Positions 19,500-29,113 of a DNA stretch of 64,000 nt are shown piece by piece (the stretch's first letter is position 1; every line of letters starts with the position of its first letter). Both the position numbers and the translations under genes were made by a program. Source of the DNA: Verrucomicrobiia bacterium (GTDB lineage: Bacteria > Verrucomicrobiota > Verrucomicrobiia > Limisphaerales > JADLHS01); NCBI GenBank assembly GCA_023953615.1, contig JAMLJH010000002.1, positions 1,615,470 through 1,679,469 of the forward strand, given 5' to 3'. The notes beneath the pieces are model-generated. The model had not been told where the DNA came from. It ran no database searches and worked only from the letters and a program-made list of their open reading frames with translations.

Positions 19500-19681
19500 T
19501 TATCGTCCACGCAAGACTGACGCGCAATCCTCTCATTAGCACCAGGCTTTAGTCCGGTGAGGCTGGCGCGACGGCGGGAAAACGGTTTCAACCGTTTTGC
19601 TCTCCCGGACGAAAAGTCGCTAAAGCGGCTCAATCCCTTGCGGCTTCGTCCCGCGCTAATGAAACCGGAAATCCGCCAAAC
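19500..19681. repeat. Palindromic intergenic element
   Basis: This 180-base stretch contains AAAACGGTTTCAACCGTTTT, a perfect hairpin with a two-base loop, inside an outer pair CATTAGC ... GCTAATG. The layout looks like another dispersed palindromic element, but no second copy was seen in the window. Confidence 0.4.
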
Positions 19682-20644
19682 CTATTCCAACCCGCTCGCC
19701 TTCCGGGCGCGATGGAGCACTTCGGTCGCCTTGGCACGCGCTTTGGCTGCGCCGTCCGCCAAAACCTGATTCACGTAATCCAAATTCGCGACCAATTCCG
19801 CGCGCCTGGCCCGCGCCGTCGCGAAGTGTTCCCAATAAACCTCGAACAGCTTCTTCTTCAGATCACCGTAGCCCAGGCCGCCGGCGCGCAATTTCTCCTC
19901 CCACTCCTTGCCGATATCCGCATCAATTACCTTGAGCAATTGGATCGCAAGATTTTGTTCCGCGTCCGGCTTCGGTTCGGCGGGCGCGCGACTATCCATC
20001 TTGAGCGACATGACTTTTTTGCGGAGCGCTTTTTCGTCGCCGAAAATCTCGATGGTGTTGTTGTAACTCTTGGACATTTTTTCGCCATCCACACCCGGCA
20101 CTTTGGCGGTGTCCGCCTTGATGCGCGACTCGGGAATCACGAACGTTTCGCCGTAGGCTTCGTTAAACTTGATGGCGATGTCGCGCGTCATCTCGACGTG
20201 CTGCTTCTGGTCCTGACCGACAGGCACGAGGTTCGAGTCATAAATCAAAATATCCGCCGCCATCAGCACCGGATACGCGAACAAACCATGATTGATGGGA
20301 ATGCCCTTCGCGGACTTGTCCTTGAAGGAATGGGCGCGTTCCAACAAACCCATCGGCGTGAGCGTGGAAAGAATCCACGCCAGTTCGCACACTTCGGGCA
20401 CGTCGGATTGTCTGAAGAAGACGGTCCGTTGCGGGTCGAGTCCGCAGGCGAGAAAATCCAGAGCGACATCCAGCGTGTTCTTACGCCGCTCAGCGGCGTC
20501 GAACAACGAGGTCATCGAATGGTAATTGGCGATGAAATAAAAAGCTTCCCCCTGCTCTTGCAGCGCGATGGCGGGGCGCATCATTCCAAAGTAATTGCCG
20601 AGGTGCAACGTGCCCGACGGCTGAATGCCTGACAAAATTCGCAT
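19682..20644 (-). CDS. trpS: Tryptophanyl-tRNA synthetase
   Basis: A 320-residue class Ic aminoacyl-tRNA synthetase. The HIGH-type motif is SGIQPSGTLHLGNYFGMMRP (residues 4-23) and the KMSKS loop is VDGEKMSKSYNNTIEIFGDE. PVGQDQKQHVEMTRDIAIKF and DILIYDSNLVPV are TrpRS-specific. It charges tRNA-Trp. Length fits the short bacterial form. It stands alone between a degraded small ORF and the divergently transcribed dehydrogenase-like gene. Confidence 0.97.
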   Translation of the reverse strand: MRILSGIQPSGTLHLGNYFGMMRPAIALQEQGEAFYFIANYHSMTSLFDAAERRKNTLDVALDFLACGLDPQRTVFFRQSDVPEVCELAWILSTLTPMGLLERAHSFKDKSAKGIPINHGLFAYPVLMAADILIYDSNLVPVGQDQKQHVEMTRDIAIKFNEAYGETFVIPESRIKADTAKVPGVDGEKMSKSYNNTIEIFGDEKALRKKVMSLKMDSRAPAEPKPDAEQNLAIQLLKVIDADIGKEWEEKLRAGGLGYGDLKKKLFEVYWEHFATARARRAELVANLDYVNQVLADGAAKARAKATEVLHRARKASGLE

Positions 20645-20775
20645 GGATTCAAATTAAGCGGAAACGCGCGGATTCAGAAAGAAAAGAATCACGTCCCACG
20701 AACCCCGAATCGGCGCGCCGAGAATCCTCGCTTGCAAATTGGCGCGGCTGCGCTTTACTCGTGGCCATTCGCTCC

Positions 20776-23700
20776 ATGAAAAAGCGCGCTTATTGTCTAA
20801 CCGGACTCCTCACCATCGCTTTCCTCAATTTCGCGTTCGCGGCCGAATTCAAGTTCGCCACGCAGACGCTGACCGTACCAGACGGGTTCGAGGTGGAGGT
20901 GGTTGCGGGAACGGATTTGGCGCCGCGTCCGGTGTCCGGTTCGTTCGACGAACTGGGCCGCCTTTACGTCACTGATTCCTCGGGATCAAATCTCACTCCT
21001 GCCCAACAAACCAACGACCCGACGCATCGCATCGTACGTTTGGAAGACACGGATGGCGACGGCAAATTCGATCAATCCGTCGTTTATGCGGAAAAGGTCA
21101 TGTTCCCTGAAGGCTGCCTTTATTACGACGGCTCGGTTTATGTATCCGCGCCGCCATACCTGTGGAAATTCACCGATACGGACGGGGATGGCGTCGCGGA
21201 CCGGCGCGAGATCTGGCACGATGGCCAGACGCTCACCGGTTGCGCCAACGATCTGCACGGACCGTTTCTGGGGCCGGATGGCTGGCTGTACTGGTGCAAA
21301 GGCGCGTTCGCCGAACAAACCTACGAGATCAACGGCCAACCGTGGACCAGTCGCGCGCCGCACCTCTTCCGCGCGCGAGCGGATCACGGTAGGTTTGAGC
21401 CAGTGATCACTGCGGGCAACGATAATCCGGTGTGGCTGGCCTGGACGCCCAGCGGCGAGCGGATTTTATGCGGCACTTTTTTTGCCCCGAACGAACCGGG
21501 CCATCGCGACGGAATGATCCACGCCGTTTACGGCGGGGTCTGGGGCAAATTACACGACGTGTTGGATGGCCACCCGCGCACCGGCGAATTGATGCCGATA
21601 CTCACGCACATGGGCCCAGCCGCCCCCTGCTCGGTCGTCGTTTACAAGTCCACCCACCTCGGCGCCGAATATCGGGGCAACGTGTTTTGCTGTCAGTTCA
21701 ACCTGCACAAAGTCTCGCGGCACGTGCTCGTTCCTGACGGAGCGACCTTCAAAACGGTGGACAGCGATTTTCTCGTTTCAGACAATCCGGATTTTCATCC
21801 GACCGATGTCATCGAAGACGCCGACGGCAGCCTGCTCGTGTTCGACACGGGCGCTTGGTACAAACTTTGTTGTCCCACGTCGCAACTGGCCAAGCCGGAT
21901 GTGTTGGGAACGATTTATCGCATCCGACGCAAAGGCGTGCCTCGGCCTGCGGACCCGCGCGGCGTGAAGCTGGTTTGGAACGGCGCAACCGCGTCGGAAC
22001 TGATCCGGCGTCTGACTTCCGACCAGCCCGCTGTGGTGGAGCGTGCCACGCAAACGCTGGCCCAACGGGGCGCGGAATCGGTGGATGCCCTGCAAAGCGT
22101 TTTGCACCAAACCACGGACGCGACGTTGGCGCGTAACATCATCTGGACGTTGACGCGGATTGAAGCGCCCGCCGCCCGCCACGCCATCAACACCGCGTTC
22201 CTCGAAAGCCAAACGTCTCCCGGATTGTCATCCGATGAACTGCTCAAAGTGATGCTCGACTCCATCGGCGTCTGGCGCGAGGCGACGGCGATCCCAACGA
22301 CGCCCGCCGGGAACGCCGCTTGGGAGCACGTCTTGACCAGTCGCAATCCGGTGCTTCAGCGACAAGCCGCAGAGACGCTGGGGCGACTCGGAAATCCGGC
22401 GTTTGCCGTTCCGCGTTTGTTGAAAATGGCTTCCAGTCTTCAGTCCGATCGGTTTCTCGAACACTCCATCATTTACGCGCTGATTGAGTTGAACGCGCCC
22501 GCGCTCACCCGCGCCGGTTTGAAAGCGGCCCATCAACAACGCATCGCGCTGATGGCGCTGGATCAAATGCCCGCCGGCGACTTGCAACCAGCCGACGTGT
22601 TGCCGTTCCTCAGCCGCACTGAAGCGGAGTTGCGCCAAACGGCGGCGTGGGTGGCCGGGCATCATCCCGATTGGGGCAACGCCCTCGCCGACTTTTTCCG
22701 CGAACGCATTGCCGCCGGCGGTCTGACTGAAAACGAGCGGGCGGAGTTGGAAAAGCAACTGACGCAATTCATCGGCAGCGAAGCGGTGCAGGCGGTCTTG
22801 GCTCGGTCGTGGCCAACGCAAAGCGCGAACCCGGCCACCGCCGCCATGCTGTTGCGGTTGATGGCGCAACCCGGATTGAAAGAACCGCCCGTTGGCTGGG
22901 CCGATGCGGTGCGCGCGGCTCTCGTTCAACCCCATGCCACGTTGACTCATACGGCGATTGCCGCCGCCAACGCCTTGGGGCGCGCGAAAAACAACGCGCC
23001 GACCTTTACCAGGGAACTGATGCAAATCGCGCAGGACGCGACGCGCCCGGCGGATGAGCGTTTGGATGCCCTCGCCGCCTTGCCGCAAGGTCTCGCCGCG
23101 GTGGATTCCGATTTGTTTCCGTTCCTGATCGCCAACCTCGCCCCCAACCAGCCGGTCACCGTTCGTTCTGCCGCCACCGGCGTGTTGCTCGCCGCCCGGC
23201 TGAATCCCGCGCAACGGCAAATGCTCGCCGACACGCTGAAAACTTCCGGGCCGATGGAAGTGGCGCGGCTGCTTCCGCTTTTTGCGCAGCAGCCCGAGGC
23301 GACGATTGGTTTGCGCTTGATGGCGGCGCTCAAGGAATCGCCCGGACTCACAGGCGTGCAACCGGAGGTTCTGAAAACGGTGGCGGCGAAATACCCGGCT
23401 TCCGTGCAACAACAAGCCGACGCATTGTTGACCCTCTTGGATGCGGATGCGGAACAGCAGAAAAACCATTTGGAATCCTTGCTGACTTCCCTGCCGGAAG
23501 GCGACGTGCGACGCGGTCAGCTCGTGTTCAACAATCCCAAAGTTGCCTGCGTGACCTGTCATCGCATGGGCTATCTCGGCGGCAGCGTCGGTCCGGATTT
23601 AACGGCCATTGGCCCGACCCGCACCAAACGCGATTTGCTTGAGGCGATCATCTATCCCAGCGCCAGTTTCGTGCGCAGCTACGAACCGTTGATCGTTACG

Positions 23701-23928
23701 ACCAAGACCGACGACCTGTTCAGTGGCGTCTTGCGCAAGGACGCCGCGGACGAAGTGATTCTGGCGACGGGTGCAACCACGGAAGCGCGGATCCCCCGCG
23801 CCGATATTGAAGAAATGCGACCGGGTCGCGTGAGTGTGATGCCTTCCGGGTTGGAACAACAGTTATCCGAACAGGAACTGGCGGATCTCATTGCGTTCCT
23901 GAAAAACGCCAAGTCCGGTCCGAACTAG
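20776..23928 (+). CDS. PVC-type membrane-bound dehydrogenase with HEAT repeats and haem-binding C terminus
   Basis: A 1,050-residue exported protein. It has a signal peptide (MKKRAYCLTGLLTIAFLNFA), then a beta-propeller domain (about 30-400) with VPDGFEVEVVAGTDLAPRPV and calcium-like DTDGDGKFDQ and DTDGDGVADR motifs. A helical HEAT-like region follows (about 400-900), then a cytochrome-c-like domain with the haem site VACVTCHRMGYLGGSVGPDL near residue 924. This architecture is nearly restricted to Planctomycetes and Verrucomicrobia and is thought to act as a periplasmic sugar dehydrogenase-like enzyme. No substrate is established. The start at 20776 is preferred to the GTG at 20761 because it begins the signal peptide. 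Confidence 0.88.
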   Translation: MKKRAYCLTGLLTIAFLNFAFAAEFKFATQTLTVPDGFEVEVVAGTDLAPRPVSGSFDELGRLYVTDSSGSNLTPAQQTNDPTHRIVRLEDTDGDGKFDQSVVYAEKVMFPEGCLYYDGSVYVSAPPYLWKFTDTDGDGVADRREIWHDGQTLTGCANDLHGPFLGPDGWLYWCKGAFAEQTYEINGQPWTSRAPHLFRARADHGRFEPVITAGNDNPVWLAWTPSGERILCGTFFAPNEPGHRDGMIHAVYGGVWGKLHDVLDGHPRTGELMPILTHMGPAAPCSVVVYKSTHLGAEYRGNVFCCQFNLHKVSRHVLVPDGATFKTVDSDFLVSDNPDFHPTDVIEDADGSLLVFDTGAWYKLCCPTSQLAKPDVLGTIYRIRRKGVPRPADPRGVKLVWNGATASELIRRLTSDQPAVVERATQTLAQRGAESVDALQSVLHQTTDATLARNIIWTLTRIEAPAARHAINTAFLESQTSPGLSSDELLKVMLDSIGVWREATAIPTTPAGNAAWEHVLTSRNPVLQRQAAETLGRLGNPAFAVPRLLKMASSLQSDRFLEHSIIYALIELNAPALTRAGLKAAHQQRIALMALDQMPAGDLQPADVLPFLSRTEAELRQTAAWVAGHHPDWGNALADFFRERIAAGGLTENERAELEKQLTQFIGSEAVQAVLARSWPTQSANPATAAMLLRLMAQPGLKEPPVGWADAVRAALVQPHATLTHTAIAAANALGRAKNNAPTFTRELMQIAQDATRPADERLDALAALPQGLAAVDSDLFPFLIANLAPNQPVTVRSAATGVLLAARLNPAQRQMLADTLKTSGPMEVARLLPLFAQQPEATIGLRLMAALKESPGLTGVQPEVLKTVAAKYPASVQQQADALLTLLDADAEQQKNHLESLLTSLPEGDVRRGQLVFNNPKVACVTCHRMGYLGGSVGPDLTAIGPTRTKRDLLEAIIYPSASFVRSYEPLIVTTKTDDLFSGVLRKDAADEVILATGATTEARIPRADIEEMRPGRVSVMPSGLEQQLSEQELADLIAFLKNAKSGPN

Positions 23929-23934
23929 GCGTTT

Positions 23935-24236
23935 TAAGCATTCCTATAGCCGACAATGTGAGGGCGGATGCCCGACTTCAAGCCAAGCACCGGTGTCAAA
24001 TTGACGACGACCATTGGTTCGGGACGAGCACCCGTCGCGGTAGCGTCTTGGACTGCGGCAGCCCTCTGCCGCTTTTGAATTGCAGGCACGCGGCGGAAGA
24101 GCGGCAGCGGACTGCCGCAGTCCAAAACCTCGCGGATAGAGCCAATACTCATCCATTTGCACCCAGCCTGCATTGAGGCGCGCCCGCTCTGCTTCGACGG
24201 CTACAACTTTAATTAAACCAGTATAGCCGGCAAACG
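23935..24236. repeat. Family A dispersed repeat, full-length copy
   Basis: No real gene lies here. The element begins near CTATAGCCGAC (23944) and ends near TTTAATTAAACCAGTATAGC (24210-24229). Its core has long inverted arms (CTTGGACTGCGGCAGCCCTC, then GGACTGCCGCAGTCCAAAAC). Homologous copies lie at 31983-32225 and 63544-64000, and right-end fragments at 15221 and 50738. Small ORFs in it share translated similarity between copies, which follows from DNA identity rather than coding. Confidence 0.8.
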
Positions 24237-24248
24237 GCGCGATCCGAG

Positions 24249-26459
24249 TCAATTCCCGCTCAAGCGCACCAGCACCCGCAGCCGTTTGGTGGTGTAATTC
24301 TGCGCGTTGCGGGCAAACGTCCAATCAGGATTTCCACTGCCTTGATTGCCGATGCCGATATCGGCGGCTTCACCAGCGTTCCAGTTGTTGACCGCGAAGA
24401 GCGTCTGGCGCTTGTCGTGATTGTGAATCTGCATGCTGCCGTAACCATCAGGTTCTCCTGCCGGATCATCACCGAAGTCGTACGTCTGCGAGGACGCGCC
24501 CGGCACACTGGCTGAATTGTTCTGACCGTAGTTGCTCGACCAGAACTCGAGGTTGCCACCCGTGAGACCAACGCCCGTGGCGACGCGTTTAACGTCGGAA
24601 ACCACGTTCATATCCTCGACGTTCTGTTGAAACCGCGCGCCGCTGGATGTGGTCGGCACGCCAATCTTTTTCAAGTCGCTCGTGAAGGCTTTCACGGAAA
24701 CATAAACGTATTGGGACGGACCGTTTTTGGGTTCGAGTTCCAGGAAATAGGCGATGCGATCGAACGGTTTCTTGATCGAATCGCTCCGATCCACGGTGTA
24801 GTTGATCTGGCGACCGAGCTTGTTGAGATCGAGATCATACACGAGCTGGTACTCCTTGGCTTCGGGAACATACATTTCCAGCGCGTCGCGATCCGGCACG
24901 TTACCCGCGCGAAACGCGCTCGCCGGCAGGCCCGCGCCGTTCATCAAATTGGGTTCGGCCAACATACTCCAGGCAAAACGCATGGCCACCGGATGCGGCG
25001 CCGTCGCCGCGCTCAATACCACCGCATCGCCCTCGAGCTTGGCCTCCGCCTTGACGAAGCCGCCTTGGTCAGCGTCAATCACTTCAAACCACGTCAGCGG
25101 CTGGCCGTCGCGACTGGTCAATCCGGCGGCATGATCAAACGTCACCCGCAACCGATTTCCCTCCAGTTTGAGCGCCCGAAAGACCGGTCCGGAGTATTCG
25201 AGGTTTGATTGACCGTAGGTTCTGGCCAGCGCGATCCGGGCGAGCCGATCGCCGACGGTCGTTTTATCCGTGGGATGAATGTCGTGCAAATTGCCGATGT
25301 CGTTGATGACCGCCATGCCGGTGTTCGGTTCGGAAACCGAAGCGCTTTGCGCCTCCCACAATTCCGCTTCCACCTCGGGCCGCCCGCCGTAATTGAACGG
25401 GGCGATTTGCACGAAGTTGAACGGAAACTCGCCCCCGCCCCAAATCTGCCGCCACCCGCGGATCAACGCGCGCATCCGGTCGGCGTATTTCATACCCTCA
25501 CTCAGATTGCTCTCGCCCTGATACCAGATCGCTCCCGCGATGGTGAACGGGCAGATCGGAGCAATCATTCCATTGAACAACGCGGTCGCCTGTTGCACAT
25601 CATGCGGCGGCAACAAGTCCGGCGGAAATGTGGGCATGGTCGGACCGATGCCGCGTTGTGCCAACGCGCCACGCGCATCCGTCACCCAGCGCTCGGTGGT
25701 TTGCAAAAAGTCTTTCAATTGACGTTCGTGTTCAACGCTGGTCGGATCAGCCAGCAACACTTTGCCGTAGTCCTCGCGTAACGCGGGCACGGCGGCGAAA
25801 CCTTCCGGCGGCGTCCACGATTCAATGCGCGTACCGCCCCAGGTTGAATCAATCAATCCAATCGGCACCTGCAGTTCCTCCTGCAGTTTGCGCCCGAAAT
25901 AAAATGCGGCCGCGGAAAAACCGCCCCAGCCGCCTTCCTTGATCGTCTCCGGCGTGCAAACCTTCCAGGCCGCGTCAATGTTGGTTTGCGGCAGCGGCGT
26001 CCAGCGATTCGGCACCATCAGCAAGCGCAATCGCGGCAGGTTCGCCGCCGCGATGGCGGCGTCCGCGCCCTCGCACATGGCGATGCCCATTTCCATGTTG
26101 GATTGCCCCGAGCAAAGCCAGACTTCCCCCACCAACACGTCATCAAATTCAATCTGGTCGCTCCCCTGCACCACCAGTTTGAACGGACCGCCCGCCGACC
26201 TCGCGGGCAGCGCCACCTTCCATTCGCCCTGCGCGTTGGCCGTTGCTTTCACCACCTGCCCGTCGAGTTGGACGGAGATGGATTCGCCGGGAGCGGCCCA
26301 GCCCCAAACATTGATCGGCTGGCCCCGCTGCAACACCATGTGGTCACTGAAAACATTCGGCAGACGCACCGCGGCGGACGCCGAAAAACTCAATCCAACC
26401 AGCAAGCCCAACCAGGAAAAGCGACGTCGCCAAAAGGAAAATTTTGAATGTCTTTTCAT
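24249..26459 (-). CDS. Sialate O-acetylesterase-type SGNH esterase
   Basis: A 736-residue exported protein with a signal peptide (FSWLGLLVGLSFSASA, about 13-30). RLPNVFSDHMVLQRGQPINV starts the N-terminal beta domain. The SGNH catalytic domain has the serine in EVWLCSGQSNMEMG, the block GAIWYQGESNLSEGMKYADR, and the Asp/His pair in NLHDIHPTDKTTVGDRLARI. About 200 residues follow the esterase domain and are not recognised, though they read like a beta-sandwich accessory domain. The family removes acetyl groups from sialic acid or from plant polysaccharides; in Verrucomicrobia it is common in glycan-degrading gene sets. Confidence 0.9.
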   Translation of the reverse strand: MKRHSKFSFWRRRFSWLGLLVGLSFSASAAVRLPNVFSDHMVLQRGQPINVWGWAAPGESISVQLDGQVVKATANAQGEWKVALPARSAGGPFKLVVQGSDQIEFDDVLVGEVWLCSGQSNMEMGIAMCEGADAAIAAANLPRLRLLMVPNRWTPLPQTNIDAAWKVCTPETIKEGGWGGFSAAAFYFGRKLQEELQVPIGLIDSTWGGTRIESWTPPEGFAAVPALREDYGKVLLADPTSVEHERQLKDFLQTTERWVTDARGALAQRGIGPTMPTFPPDLLPPHDVQQATALFNGMIAPICPFTIAGAIWYQGESNLSEGMKYADRMRALIRGWRQIWGGGEFPFNFVQIAPFNYGGRPEVEAELWEAQSASVSEPNTGMAVINDIGNLHDIHPTDKTTVGDRLARIALARTYGQSNLEYSGPVFRALKLEGNRLRVTFDHAAGLTSRDGQPLTWFEVIDADQGGFVKAEAKLEGDAVVLSAATAPHPVAMRFAWSMLAEPNLMNGAGLPASAFRAGNVPDRDALEMYVPEAKEYQLVYDLDLNKLGRQINYTVDRSDSIKKPFDRIAYFLELEPKNGPSQYVYVSVKAFTSDLKKIGVPTTSSGARFQQNVEDMNVVSDVKRVATGVGLTGGNLEFWSSNYGQNNSASVPGASSQTYDFGDDPAGEPDGYGSMQIHNHDKRQTLFAVNNWNAGEAADIGIGNQGSGNPDWTFARNAQNYTTKRLRVLVRLSGN

Positions 26460-26684
26460 AAGTGATAAATCCGGCACGGGCGGATTCTAACGCAATGCGC
26501 TCCGCGATGAAAAGCACTTCTGTTTGTCGAAGCGAACTCGGACGACTCCATAGTTTGTTGCCAGTCGCCTCACGGCGCCGTTCTCTCGTTTACGGCACGC
26601 GTCTCGAACCGCGAGCGCGTTCGCAAGTGTTCAAAAGAGAGGCTGACAAACTATTCCCGGTTTTCTACGCTCCCCATCAGTCTT

Positions 26685-27800
26685 ATGAGAATCGCCATCA
26701 TTTGTGCCGCGCTGCTTAGCGGTCAAAATTTTCTCTCCGTAAATGCCACGCCGGTGGCGCGGTGGTCCGAAGCGAAAGCGAACGCCTGGTATGCCAAACA
26801 ACCCTGGCTGGTGGGTTGCAATTTCACGCCCAGCACCGCCATCAACCAACTGGAAATGTGGCAGGCTGAAACCTGGGATCCGCAAACCATTGATCGGGAA
26901 CTGCGCTGGGCGCACGACCTGGGCTTCACCAGCGTGCGGGTGTTTCTGCACGATCTGGTTTGGAAAAACGACCGCGCCGGTTTGCTCAAACGCATGGATC
27001 AATTCCTGACAATGGCGCGCCGGCATCAGATCGGCGTGATGTTTGTCTTCTTCGACAGCGTGTGGGATCCGTATCCGCACGCCGGACCGCAACGCGCACC
27101 CCGACCACACGTGCATAATTCCGGCTGGGTGCAAAGTCCCGGACAGGACATTTTGCAAGACCCGGCGCGGCAGGATGAATTGAAAGATTACGTGCAGGGA
27201 GTCATCAAACGCTTCGGTAAAGATCGGCGCGTGCAAGTTTGGGATTTGTTCAATGAGCCGGACAATCTCGTGCCCCAATACCGCGGTCAATTGCTCTCCA
27301 ACAAAGTGGCCCTGGCCACGCTGCTGTTGCGCAAAACCTTCACCTGGGCGCGCGAAATGGAACCCACGCAACCGCTGACTTCCGGCGTGTGGATCGGGCA
27401 TTGGAGCGACCCGAACCGGCTCTCCGCCACCGAGTGGGTGCAGGTGGAGGAATCCGATGTCATTAGTTTCCACACTTACGATTCGCTCCCCGGCGCGCAG
27501 AAATGCGTGCAAAACCTGCGTCGCTACAATCGTCCCCTGCTCTGCACCGAATACATGGCGCGCGGCCAGGGCAGCACGTTTGATCCGGTGCTGGGTTATT
27601 TTCGTGCCCAAAATGTGGGCGCGTATTGCTGGGGTTTTGTGGATGGCAAAACGCAGACGATTTATCCGTGGAACTCGTGGGACAAAACTTACACCAGCGA
27701 ACCTCAGCCGTGGTTTCACGACATCCTGCGTCGGGACGGCTCGCCCTACGATCCGAAGGAAACGGATTACATCAAGTCCGTAACCCAAGCGCAGCGGTAA
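26685..27800 (+). CDS. Exported glycoside hydrolase, GH5-like (clan GH-A)
   Basis: A 371-residue protein with an N-terminal signal (about 1-22) and a TIM-barrel hydrolase. WARDLGFTSVRVF-type strand appears as HDLGFTSVRVFLHDLVWKN. The acid/base glutamate is in VQVWDLFNEPDNLVPQ and the likely nucleophile glutamate is in RPLLCTEYMARGQGS, with FHTYDSL and YCWGFVDGKTQTIYPW completing the site. Proteins of this type are often labelled 1,4-beta-xylanase by similarity; the real substrate is unknown. It is divergent from the esterase gene (225-base gap) and may act with it on extracellular or periplasmic glycans. Confidence 0.85.
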   Translation: MRIAIICAALLSGQNFLSVNATPVARWSEAKANAWYAKQPWLVGCNFTPSTAINQLEMWQAETWDPQTIDRELRWAHDLGFTSVRVFLHDLVWKNDRAGLLKRMDQFLTMARRHQIGVMFVFFDSVWDPYPHAGPQRAPRPHVHNSGWVQSPGQDILQDPARQDELKDYVQGVIKRFGKDRRVQVWDLFNEPDNLVPQYRGQLLSNKVALATLLLRKTFTWAREMEPTQPLTSGVWIGHWSDPNRLSATEWVQVEESDVISFHTYDSLPGAQKCVQNLRRYNRPLLCTEYMARGQGSTFDPVLGYFRAQNVGAYCWGFVDGKTQTIYPWNSWDKTYTSEPQPWFHDILRRDGSPYDPKETDYIKSVTQAQR

Positions 27801-27915
27801 TCAGCGCGGACGAATGACTGCGCCAAGCTTTGTCCACGCCCACCGGCGCCACTGATCCGGTCCAGCAGACAAAAGCTGAGCCCCACCAGCCAAACATTTT
27901 GGGAGTTGGCTGGGG

Positions 27916-28263
27916 TTGTGTCCCGACAACCGGATCACCGGCGGCAAGATCATGAGTTCGCACACGCGCGACGTGCAGAGCCGGGCGGCCACGGCCCTGC
28001 GCCTGGCGGCGCAGGCGCTGAACCAGGCGCAAAACTATTTTGGCGACCTCTACCGGCGTTGGAAGGCGCGGCTCGGGACGCCCAAGGCGATCACGGCCAT
28101 GGCGCATAAGTTGGCGCGCATCCTGTGGCACCTGTGCAAATATCGGGAAGCCTTCAACCCGGAGGTCTTCCAAAAGGAGGAGGAAAGAATGCAGCGCAAG
28201 AAACTGGCCCGCCTGCACCATACCGCCACCGCCCTCGGCCTCAGGCTCGTTCCCGCCCAATGA
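27916..28263 (+). pseudogene. IS110-family transposase, C-terminal fragment
   Basis: The reading frame ends in a sequence typical of the C terminus of IS110 transposases: YFGDLYRRWKARLGTPKAIT, AMAHKLARILWHLCKYREAF and NPEVFQKEEERMQRKKLARL. The catalytic DEDD domain and the Ser-containing part are absent, so it is a remnant of about 90 recognisable residues. The same tail, from a different copy and also damaged, occurs at 31109-31396. Confidence 0.75.
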
Positions 28264-28302
28264 CTTAACCCATCAGCTTATCAGGAGGAGACGGCATTTT
28301 CG

Positions 28303-28989
28303 TCATTTCGAGTGGTCTTGTGTGGACTTCACTGAGCCGTCCTCATTATACCAAGTCCATGTCCCGACCTGCTTGCCGCCCTTGTAAACGCCGTAATAAT
28401 TCGTGCGACCCGACGCGAAGTAACCTGTGTCCGCCCCCTCGGCAACGTGGTGGTCATAATGCTGGACATAGCACTTCGAGCCATCGGGGCTGTAGGCGAT
28501 AAACTCGCCGTGATACTTCCCGTCGTCGTAATGAATCTGGTGGCTCTTCTGTCCATTGACGAAATACGTAATCCAAATGCCAGCGAAATTTGTGGGCGGT
28601 GCGACCCAGACATTGCGGAGGCTTGGTGAAAGTGTGCGCTCGAATAGAATGTCTCCTTTGTTGCGAAACCAGCAAGTCAGCATCCACGCATCATCAAGAC
28701 GATATGACTGACTGTGAGAACCTCCTGAACCCATCCCCCACATAGGAGTCACATGGTATGGCGAAAGCAACTCTAGCAGGTTCGTCTTTGTCATACCGTT
28801 GGTGATGGAGCTGACAACTGCCTCCCAATTCGTGCGCGAGGGCGCAGTGTAACTGGAGCGCAATATCTTGGCTGCGGCATCCCTGACCTCTTGAGACGGA
28901 GAACCAAGGTCATCTGCCGGAGAACCGATAAGGCAGGTTCGCCAACAGCAAATCAGAAGCAGGATGAGCAATCGCGTGGTCATGGGCAT
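28303..28989 (-). CDS. Secreted hypothetical protein with MORN-like repeats
   Basis: A 228-residue protein with an N-terminal signal (MTTRLLILLLICCWRTCLIG). The C-terminal half has MORN/YwqK-like units: GIWITYFVNGQKSHQIHYDD, GKYHGEFIAYSPDGSKCYVQ, DTGYFASGRTNYYGVYKGGK and VGTWTWYNEDGSVKS. Such repeats are often structural or protein-binding; no enzyme motif is visible. It lies between two IS110 sequences in the accessory patch. Two starts (28989 and 28983) are almost equivalent. Confidence 0.65.
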   Translation of the reverse strand: MPMTTRLLILLLICCWRTCLIGSPADDLGSPSQEVRDAAAKILRSSYTAPSRTNWEAVVSSITNGMTKTNLLELLSPYHVTPMWGMGSGGSHSQSYRLDDAWMLTCWFRNKGDILFERTLSPSLRNVWVAPPTNFAGIWITYFVNGQKSHQIHYDDGKYHGEFIAYSPDGSKCYVQHYDHHVAEGADTGYFASGRTNYYGVYKGGKQVGTWTWYNEDGSVKSTQDHSK

Positions 28990-29113
28990 TGCCGTCTAGT
29001 CAGTATGGCTTTTGCTGGGAGCGGAAGCGGTGTCTGCTCTCCGGGATGAGCGTGGGTTACGCCGCGTGAGCGGCGCCGAGCCACAAGTTGTGGGACTTGC
29101 GCCCCAGACAACA

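Noticed and set aside
22228..23562. A 444-codon minus-strand frame inside the dehydrogenase gene
   Set aside because: It opposes a protein with signal, HEAT and haem motifs, and has no recognisable domain or ribosome-binding site.
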